Shown here: positions 6,179-11,357 of the stretch, piece after piece
Numbering within the stretch: position 1 is the first letter of the stretch
How the letters are laid out: each line of letters begins with the position of its first letter
Source of the DNA: CAIWHR01 sp040006895
GTDB taxonomy: Bacteria; Pseudomonadota; Gammaproteobacteria; Burkholderiales; Casimicrobiaceae
Assembly: GCA_040006895.1 (NCBI GenBank)
Contig: JBDTWB010000133.1
Coordinates: forward strand, 1 to 11,357
DNA: 11,357 bases
Direction: 5' to 3'
Made by a program: the position numbers and the translations under genes
The notes under the pieces: model-generated
What the model saw: only the letters and a program-made list of their open reading frames with translations
Database searches by the model: none
Told to the model about the DNA's origin: nothing

Positions 6179-7369
6179 GTGACCATGCGACACCTGTTTT
6201 CGCATCTCGTCCTGCTGGGACTCCTATGCGTCGCGGCCGAATTCGTGCACGCGGCGCCCTACAAGCCAGCCGCCGACGATGTCGTGCTCGAGCGGCTGCC
6301 CGAGCGGACCGATCCGTCGCTCGCCGAATTGAAACGCCTTCGCCGCGCCCTCGCGCAGCGACCGAACGACACCACCATCGCCATGCGGGTCGCGCTGCGC
6401 TCGATCGAAGCGGCGCGCGAAAGCGGTGATCCGCGCCGCCTGGGTCAGGCCCAGGCAGCTTTGGCGCCGTGGTGGCATGCCGCCGACGCACCGATCCCCA
6501 TCGTCGTGCTCCGTGCCACGATCAAGCAGAGCCTGCATGACTTCGATGCGGCGCTCGCCGATCTCGCTCTGGTCCTGAAGCAGGAGCCCGGCAATGCCCA
6601 GGCGCGGCTGACCCGGGCCTCGGTGCTGACCGTGATCGGTCGCTACGCCGACGCCTCGGCCGATTGCGCCGCCCTCGCACGCGTCGCGCCGGAGCTTGTC
6701 GTCACGGCATGCAACGCCCAGCCACGCAGCGTGAATGGTGAAGCCGGTGACGCCTATGCAGCCCTGGCGACGGCCCTGCAGCGTCCTGGCAATCCACCCG
6801 AGCTCGTCGAGTGGGCGCTGACCCTGGCAGCCGAGATCGCAGCACGGCGCGGCGATCATGCCGCCGCCGAGGGCCACTTCCGGCGTGCCCTGGCGCTCGA
6901 TTCGCGCGACGCCTATCTGCTCGCGGCCTACGCCGATTTCCTCCTCGATCGCGACCGGCCGCGGGAAGCCGCGGCAGTGGCGACGACCGCCATTGCCAAC
7001 GACAACCTGCTGCTCCGGGTCGCCATCGCCGAGGCGCGGTTTGCGGATCCCACTCCGGACGAGCGGCAACGTGCGGAGACGCATCGCACCGATCTCGCGG
7101 CACGGTTCGCAGCCTTGCGTGCACGAGGTGACATCGTGCACCGGCGCGAGGAGGCGATGTATGCCTTGCACCTCGAGCGCGATGCCCGCCGTGCGCTCGA
7201 CCTCGCCCGTGCCAACTGGCAGGTGCAGAAGGAGCCCGCCGACCTGCGCATCCTCGGCGAGGCCGCCCGCGCCGCTCGAGACGGCGCGAGCCGGGACGTC
7301 GTCGAGGCCTGGGTGCGGCAGCACCGCCTCGAAGATGCGGCGCTTGCGGCCGTGATGGGAGCCGCCTGA
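6179..7369 (+). CDS. Exported tetratricopeptide-repeat protein
   Basis: This 396-residue protein has a signal peptide (hydrophobic core about 8-20, probable cleavage after VHA at 23-25) and is otherwise soluble and helical. TPR-like helix pairs are readable at about 107-137 and 138-172, and again at about 211-242 (ALTLAAEIAARRGDHAAAEG, then HFRRALALD) and 244-274. Further helical repeats are probable at about 290-390. Such repeats usually bind other proteins, so it may be a periplasmic scaffold for its neighbours. GTG at 6179 is preferred because GAGG (6167-6170) stands 8 nt before it. The in-frame ATG at 6185 is the alternative and costs two residues. Its TGA stop overlaps the next start as TGATG. 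No enzyme motif was seen. It is described by fold only. Confidence 0.85.
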   Translation: MTMRHLFSHLVLLGLLCVAAEFVHAAPYKPAADDVVLERLPERTDPSLAELKRLRRALAQRPNDTTIAMRVALRSIEAARESGDPRRLGQAQAALAPWWHAADAPIPIVVLRATIKQSLHDFDAALADLALVLKQEPGNAQARLTRASVLTVIGRYADASADCAALARVAPELVVTACNAQPRSVNGEAGDAYAALATALQRPGNPPELVEWALTLAAEIAARRGDHAAAEGHFRRALALDSRDAYLLAAYADFLLDRDRPREAAAVATTAIANDNLLLRVAIAEARFADPTPDERQRAETHRTDLAARFAALRARGDIVHRREEAMYALHLERDARRALDLARANWQVQKEPADLRILGEAARAARDGASRDVVEAWVRQHRLEDAALAAVMGAA

Positions 7370-8514
7370 TGATGGCCGTGTTGCGCACGTGTCTGGTCCT
7401 GCTGCTCGCGCTATCGGCCGGGGTGGCGCACGCCCACAAGGCAAGCGATGCCTACCTGACCCTCGAGCGCGACGGCACCCACCTCACCGGTCGATGGGAC
7501 ATCGCCTTGCGCGACCTCGACGCCGCGCTGGGGCTCGATCTCGACGGCAACGGCGAGATCACCTGGGGTGAATTGCGCACCCGGTCGCCGGCGATCGCGA
7601 CCTACGCCCTGCAGCATCTCGTGCTGCGCTCGGGCGGCGAAGCGTGTCCGGTCACCGTTCGCGATCACCTGGTCGACCAGCACACCGACGGCGCCTACAC
7701 CGTGCTGCTGCTCGACGCGGCGTGTCCGGTTGCCGGGCCCACCGTCAACGTCCGCTACACGCTGTTCTTCGACGTCGATCCGCAGCACCGCGGCCTGCTG
7801 CAGGTGGTCGAGAACGGGATCAGCCGCAGCGTGATCTTCGCCGCGGATCATCCGCAGGAAGTGGTGGGCGGCGACGCCGGGGGCGCGCTCGACCAGTTCA
7901 TCGCCTACGTACGTGAAGGTGTCTGGCACATCTGGACGGGGTTCGACCACATCCTCTTCCTGCTTTCGCTGCTGCTGCCGGCCGTGCTGGTGCGACGTGA
8001 CGCTGCGTGGCAGCCGGCCGCGTCGTTCCGTCCCGCCTTCCTGGAGGTCGCGAAGGTCGTGACGGCGTTCACCGTCGCCCACTCGATCACACTCACCGTC
8101 GCGGCCCTGGGTATCGTGTCCCTGCCGTCGCGCTGGGTCGAATCCGCCATTGCCTTGTCGGTGGTGCTCGCCGCGCTCAACAACATCCGCCCGGTGATTG
8201 CCGAGGCGCGCTGGATCGCCGCCTTCGCGTTCGGGCTCGTCCACGGCTTCGGATTCGCGGGCGCGCTGCAGGATCTCGGCCTGCCGAGCGGCGCGCTGGC
8301 CCTGTCGCTCGCCGGCTTCAACATCGGCGTCGAGCTTGGTCAGCTGGTAATCGTGGCGGTCTTCCTGCCGCTCGCCTACCGGGTGCGCTCGACCTTGCTG
8401 TATCGACGCGTCGCCCTGGTTGGCGGCTCCGCGGCGATCGCGGCCGTGGCTGCGGTATGGCTCGCCGAACGGGCGCTCGATATGCCGCTCTTCTCGGCAC
8501 TCGCGGCGTCGTGA
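7369..8514 (+). CDS. HupE/UreJ-like membrane protein with EF-hand-like periplasmic loop
   Basis: This 381-residue protein belongs to the HupE/UreJ-like group of membrane proteins; classic HupE and UreJ are associated with nickel uptake. A signal peptide ends at AHA (20-22). A periplasmic domain of about 155 residues follows, containing DLDGNGEITWGE (57-68), which fits a 12-residue EF-hand calcium loop (D, D, N, E-backbone, T and final E at positions 1, 3, 5, 7, 9, 12). The C-terminal half has about six or seven helices with the family motifs WHIWTGFDHILFLL (186-199), VTAFTVAHSITL (231-242) and FGLVHGFGFAG (288-298), whose histidines may bind metal. Cysteines 93 and 119 could form a disulfide. 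GGGAG (7357-7361) is a good ribosome binding site for the ATG at 7369; an ATG at 7372 is also possible. Metal transport is inferred, and the substrate is unknown. Confidence 0.88.
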   Translation: MMAVLRTCLVLLLALSAGVAHAHKASDAYLTLERDGTHLTGRWDIALRDLDAALGLDLDGNGEITWGELRTRSPAIATYALQHLVLRSGGEACPVTVRDHLVDQHTDGAYTVLLLDAACPVAGPTVNVRYTLFFDVDPQHRGLLQVVENGISRSVIFAADHPQEVVGGDAGGALDQFIAYVREGVWHIWTGFDHILFLLSLLLPAVLVRRDAAWQPAASFRPAFLEVAKVVTAFTVAHSITLTVAALGIVSLPSRWVESAIALSVVLAALNNIRPVIAEARWIAAFAFGLVHGFGFAGALQDLGLPSGALALSLAGFNIGVELGQLVIVAVFLPLAYRVRSTLLYRRVALVGGSAAIAAVAAVWLAERALDMPLFSALAAS

Positions 8515-8536
8515 TCGTCGTGGACTGAGGGTCCGG

Positions 8537-9691
8537 TCAAAGCAACAGCGATTGCGCCGGCTCTTTCGTCTCGTCCCTGGCCTCCTGCCACGGCATGAGA
8601 TGCAGGCTGCCGGCCAGCAGCGACAGCCCGATCTCCTCGCCGAGGGCGATACGATTGCGCGCAGCAACGTGGGTGGAGATCGAGGTGTGCAAGGCCATCT
8701 CGGCGCGGCCGTTCACGTGGACCGCGAGCTCGACCTGCGGGCCGAGAATCACGAACTCGGCCACCGTGCCCCTGAGCGGATTCTCATGCTCGCCGCGCGA
8801 GGGACGATCGCGCCGGTGCAGGATCACGCCGTCGGCGGGAATCGCCCACGCGACGCGCTTGCCGACCGCGAATTCGGGCGCATGGCGCGCCTCCAGGCCG
8901 ACGCCGTTCCAGTCGATCAGGGTCATGCCCCGGTCCGTGGCCTGCGCCACCACCTTGGCACCGAATACATTCTTGAGATCCACGAGGCGGGCGACCTGCA
9001 TGGTGGCAGGCTGGCTCATCACCTTGAAGGGTTCGCCCTGTTGCAGGGTACGCCCACGGTGCAGGATGACGAGCTCGTCGGCGAGCATGGCGGCTTCGTC
9101 GAGATCGTGGGTCACCAGCACCACGGGCATGTCGAGCTCCCTGCGCATCTCGGCGAGCTCGCGATAGAGCTTCCTGCGAGTCACGCGATCGACCGCTGCG
9201 AACGGCTCGTCCAGGAGCAGCACCTGCGGGTCGCGGGCCAGGGCGCGCGCCACCGCCACGCGCTGCTGCTGTCCGCCGGAAAGCTCTGCAGGTCGCCGCC
9301 GATTGAGGCCGCCCAGATGCACGCGGGCCAGGAGCGCCCGGGCGCGACGGGTGCGATTCGCCGCCGGAACGTGCAGCATGGCCGCGAGCACGTTTTCCTC
9401 CGCGGTGAGATGGGGAAACAGTGCGTAGTTCTGGAACACGAAGCCGACCCGCCGCTGCTGCGGCGGCAGCGCCACCTTCTGGTCGGAATCGAACCAGGTC
9501 GCGCCGCGACAGGCGATGCGTCCACGCTCGGGCCTGTACACCCCCGCAATGGCGCGCAACAGGGTGGTCTTGCCGCTCCCCGAGGGACCGACCAGGGCGA
9601 GCACCTGCCCCGGCGGACACGTGAACGCCGCGCGCAGGGGTATGCCGCCCTCCTGCGCCACCTTGACCTCCAGCCCGTGGTCGCTTGCCAT
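8537..9691 (-). CDS. modC: Molybdate ABC importer ATP-binding protein ModC
   Basis: This is the 384-residue ATPase of the molybdate importer. It has Walker A GPSGSGKT (35-42), Q-loop FQNYALFPH (86-94), signature LSGGQQQRVAVARAL (137-151), Walker B VLLLDEP (157-163) and the switch histidine THD (194-196). A C-terminal TOBE domain (about 300-365) is the regulatory oxyanion-binding part typical of ModC. The length is slightly above E. coli ModC (352). The frame is open well upstream inside modB, but the ATG at 9691 gives a normal N terminus and shares one base with the modB stop. It ends 22 bp from the convergent HupE-like gene. Another oxyanion importer ATPase, for example for sulfate, is less likely given the adjacent modA and modB. 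Confidence 0.92.
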   Translation of the reverse strand: MASDHGLEVKVAQEGGIPLRAAFTCPPGQVLALVGPSGSGKTTLLRAIAGVYRPERGRIACRGATWFDSDQKVALPPQQRRVGFVFQNYALFPHLTAEENVLAAMLHVPAANRTRRARALLARVHLGGLNRRRPAELSGGQQQRVAVARALARDPQVLLLDEPFAAVDRVTRRKLYRELAEMRRELDMPVVLVTHDLDEAAMLADELVILHRGRTLQQGEPFKVMSQPATMQVARLVDLKNVFGAKVVAQATDRGMTLIDWNGVGLEARHAPEFAVGKRVAWAIPADGVILHRRDRPSRGEHENPLRGTVAEFVILGPQVELAVHVNGRAEMALHTSISTHVAARNRIALGEEIGLSLLAGSLHLMPWQEARDETKEPAQSLLL

Positions 9692-10356
9692 CAGCGCGCG
9701 ATGCTGCGCCGACCCGTGGTGGCGTACACCGCCAGGATCGCGAATAGCGACATTGCGAGGAGCGTCGCGGCCATGATGCCGGCGCCACGATCGTCGAACG
9801 CCTGCACGCGGTCGTAGATGGCGACCGACACGGTGCGGGTGACGCCGGGTATGTTGCCGCCGACCATCAGCACCACGCCGAACTCCCCGATGGTATGGGC
9901 GAATGTCAGCACCAGGGCCGATGCGATGCCGGGCCACGCCAGCGGCAGCTCGATGCGCCTGAAAATGGTCCAGCGGCGCATGCCGCAGCAGGCGGCGGCG
10001 TCGCGCACGTCGCGCGAGATCGCTTCGAACGCGCGTTGCATCGGCTGGATGGCGAACGGCAGGTTCACCACGATCGATGCGAGCACCAGTCCGGAGAAGG
10101 TGAACACCAGCGGTCGGCCGGCAAGCCATTGGCTCAGCCGATCCACGGGCGAATTCCCGCCCATCGCGGTCAGCAGGTAGTAGCCGAGCACCGTCGGTGG
10201 CAGCACCAGCGGCAGGGCCAGCACGGCTTCGACCAGCAGCTTGCCCCGAAACTGCCGCCAGGCGAGCGCGCGGCCGAGCAGGATGCCGATGGGCGCGAGA
10301 ATGAGCGCGGTCCACGCGGCCAGCTTGATCGAGAGGAACAGTGCCGCCCAATCCAT
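9691..10356 (-). CDS. modB: Molybdate ABC importer permease ModB
   Basis: This is the 221-residue inner-membrane permease, which forms the molybdate channel as a dimer. About five transmembrane helices are visible (about 8-30, 41-63, 83-105, 141-165, 192-213). The cytoplasmic EAA coupling loop that contacts ModC is at about 119-140 (DAAACCGMRRW with downstream ELPLA). The ModB-typical HTIGEFGVVLMVGGNIPG lies at 154-171. E. coli ModB has 229 residues, so the length is normal. It starts 3 nt after the modA stop and overlaps modC by one base, with no clear ribosome binding site of its own, which suggests coupled translation in an A-B-C operon. Confidence 0.94.
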   Translation of the reverse strand: MDWAALFLSIKLAAWTALILAPIGILLGRALAWRQFRGKLLVEAVLALPLVLPPTVLGYYLLTAMGGNSPVDRLSQWLAGRPLVFTFSGLVLASIVVNLPFAIQPMQRAFEAISRDVRDAAACCGMRRWTIFRRIELPLAWPGIASALVLTFAHTIGEFGVVLMVGGNIPGVTRTVSVAIYDRVQAFDDRGAGIMAATLLAMSLFAILAVYATTGRRSIAR

Positions 10357-10359
10357 GGG

Positions 10360-11148
10360 CTATTGCACCGGCACGGCGAAGCCGTAGCGGGTCAGCACCC
10401 CGCGGGCCTTGGGTGACAGGAGGTACGCGTAGAACGCTGCGGCCGTGGCTCCGGCATTCTTGAGGAGCACCATGCGCTGGCGCAATGGCGCATGCCAGTC
10501 GTCCGGGATGAGTGCGTAGGCAAGGCGCTTTTCCAATGTGGCCGATCGAGCCTGGGCAAACGAGATGATGCCACCCTGCACGGTTGGCGTGAGCGCGAAC
10601 TGCGCGGCCTGCGCGACATTCTCCCCCAGCACCAGCTTGCCCTGCAGCGGGGTCCAGAGGCCTGCGTGCTCGAGCGCCTGCCTCGCGGCGCGACCGTAGG
10701 GGGCGTGCTCGGGGTTGGCCATCGCGAACCGGTGGATGCGCGCCTGGGCGAGCGCGGTGCGCAAGCCCTCCAGCTGCCCGTCGAGCTTGAGCTGCGAGCC
10801 GGTCGCCGCGACCAGGGCAATGCGACCGACCGCGTAGATCACGCCCTCGTCACGCGTTCGCCCCTCCCGCGCCAGGGACTGCACGTAGGCTTCGTCGGCG
10901 GACAGAAAAACCTCGAACGGCGCACCTTCGGCGATCTGGCGGCGGAAGTTGCCCGACGAGCCGAACACGAGCTTGACATCGCGCCCCGTGTCCTTCGCAA
11001 ACGCGGTGGCGATTTCGGCCAGGGCGAACTGCAGGTCGGCGGCAGCCGCGACAACGGGAACATCGCTCCCCGCAGTCGCCGCGTGCAGTGCCGGCGCGAT
11101 GCATGCGAGCAGCGTAGCGAGAAGCAAACCGAAGATCGGGCGACGCAT
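10360..11148 (-). CDS. modA: Periplasmic molybdate-binding protein ModA
   Basis: This 262-residue periplasmic solute-binding protein captures molybdate (possibly tungstate) for ModBC. A signal peptide occupies 1-23 with cleavage after LHA. The mature start has VPVVAAAADLQFAL (30-43) and FGSSGNFRRQIAEGAPFEVF (62-81), the latter a clear ModA mark, followed by LSADEAYVQSLAREG (82-96). In E. coli ModA two ligand contacts are Ser12 and Tyr170. By my alignment the matching positions here are Asp38 and Ser196, so it belongs to a variant subgroup with a changed pocket. The frame is open further upstream to 11322 through a tandem repeat, but the ATG at 11148 directly precedes the signal peptide and has GGAGA 10 nt upstream. 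It leads the modABC operon. The ModA call is strong; ligand preference is inferred. Confidence 0.9.
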   Translation of the reverse strand: MRRPIFGLLLATLLACIAPALHAATAGSDVPVVAAAADLQFALAEIATAFAKDTGRDVKLVFGSSGNFRRQIAEGAPFEVFLSADEAYVQSLAREGRTRDEGVIYAVGRIALVAATGSQLKLDGQLEGLRTALAQARIHRFAMANPEHAPYGRAARQALEHAGLWTPLQGKLVLGENVAQAAQFALTPTVQGGIISFAQARSATLEKRLAYALIPDDWHAPLRQRMVLLKNAGATAAAFYAYLLSPKARGVLTRYGFAVPVQ

Positions 11149-11158
11149 TGACGTGTGG

Positions 11159-11163
11159 TCTCC
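11159..11163 (-). promoter_or_regulatory. modA: Ribosome binding site of modA
   Basis: On the minus strand GGAGA ends 10 nt before the modA ATG at 11148. It supports this start over the in-frame ATG at 11322, which would add 58 residues encoded largely by tandem repeats. In the rest of the modA upstream gap, 11164-11246, I found no ModE-type site, molybdenum-cofactor riboswitch fold or convincing promoter. Confidence 0.55.
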
Positions 11164-11246
11164 AACCCGCAGTGGCCGCGGGCGGGCGCGCACTGTGTTC
11201 CAGCCGGCAGGCGGATTGCCCAGGCTGAATCGCCGCTGCGCACCGA

Positions 11247-11337
11247 TTGCGCTTTGCACCTTGCGCTTTGCACCTTGCGCTTTGCACCTTGCACCTTGCA
11301 CCTTGCACCTTGCACCTTGCACCTTGCACCTTGCAAC
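11247..11337. repeat. Heptanucleotide tandem repeat array upstream of modA
   Basis: Twelve 7-bp units without a spacing error run from 11247 to 11330, then a degenerate thirteenth (TTGCAAC). On the plus strand the order is TTGCGCT, TTGCACC three times in alternation, then six more TTGCACC. The array thus shows a 14-bp higher-order period at the modA-proximal end and a plain 7-bp period distally. Since 7 is not a multiple of 3, each minus-strand frame reads the same heptapeptide cycle (KVQGARC), which creates spurious open frames. It lies about 99 bp upstream of modA. Such arrays can change copy number by replication slippage. Whether this one affects modA is unknown. Confidence 0.95.
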
Positions 11338-11357
11338 CGGGGACGCGACGTCTTGCT

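Noticed and set aside
4575..6491. A 638-codon open frame on the minus strand opposite the DUF4331 gene
   Set aside because: It mirrors a well-supported gene, is rich in Arg, His and Asp without a recognisable motif, and such antisense frames are expected in GC-rich coding DNA.
6224..8667. Two minus-strand open frames of over 400 codons opposite the TPR and HupE-like genes
   Set aside because: They lie fully antisense to genes with signal peptides and family motifs, and their compositions are typical of GC-rich shadows.
8420..9817. A 465-codon open frame on the plus strand opposite modC
   Set aside because: It is the shadow of a modC with complete ABC motifs. It shows no domain of its own and overlaps the end of the HupE-like gene.
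11149..11246. ModE operator or molybdenum-cofactor riboswitch upstream of modA
   Set aside because: No AT-rich ModE-type inverted repeat and no matching conserved RNA fold could be recognised by eye.
11247..11337. The repeat array as a CRISPR or plasmid iteron array
   Set aside because: Units are 7 bp with no spacers, too short for CRISPR repeats. No cas or replication-initiator gene is present.

Overview
The window is GC-rich (about two-thirds G+C by eye) and densely packed. Its gene families suggest a free-living Pseudomonadota bacterium, most likely a beta- or gammaproteobacterium. No rRNA or other phylogenetic marker is present, so this placement is inference. I saw no tRNA, rRNA, CRISPR array, transposase, integrase or phage gene. 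The window reads as a chromosomal metabolic and transport region with eleven genes in four transcription blocks.

Block 1 (18-1063, plus) is azlC-azlD, a two-gene branched-chain amino-acid exporter with overlapping reading frames. Block 2 (1191-4270, plus) is a MoxR-family AAA+ ATPase, a CoxE-like von Willebrand factor A (VWA) protein and a fructosamine-kinase-family protein. The first two form a recognised chaperone/metal-insertion type of pair. The kinase follows only 7 nt after the VWA gene and is probably co-transcribed.

Block 3 (4563-8514, plus) is the least understood part. It holds an exported DUF4331 protein, an exported tetratricopeptide-repeat (TPR) protein and a HupE/UreJ-like membrane protein with an N-terminal periplasmic domain that carries an EF-hand-like loop. 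The DUF4331 gene has a leader of about 290 nt with a hairpin near the ribosome binding site. A perfect 10-bp-stem hairpin separates DUF4331 from the TPR gene, and the TPR and HupE-like genes overlap at TGATG. All three products carry export signals, so they may form one envelope system, possibly for metal handling. This is the best candidate here for an undescribed system.

Block 4 (11148-8537, minus) is modA-modB-modC, a complete molybdate ABC importer that converges on block 3 with only 22 bp between stop codons. About 100 bp upstream of modA lies an array of twelve 7-bp tandem repeats (11247-11330), the only clear repeat in the window. It could be a length-variable element near the modA promoter, or simply intergenic repeat DNA.
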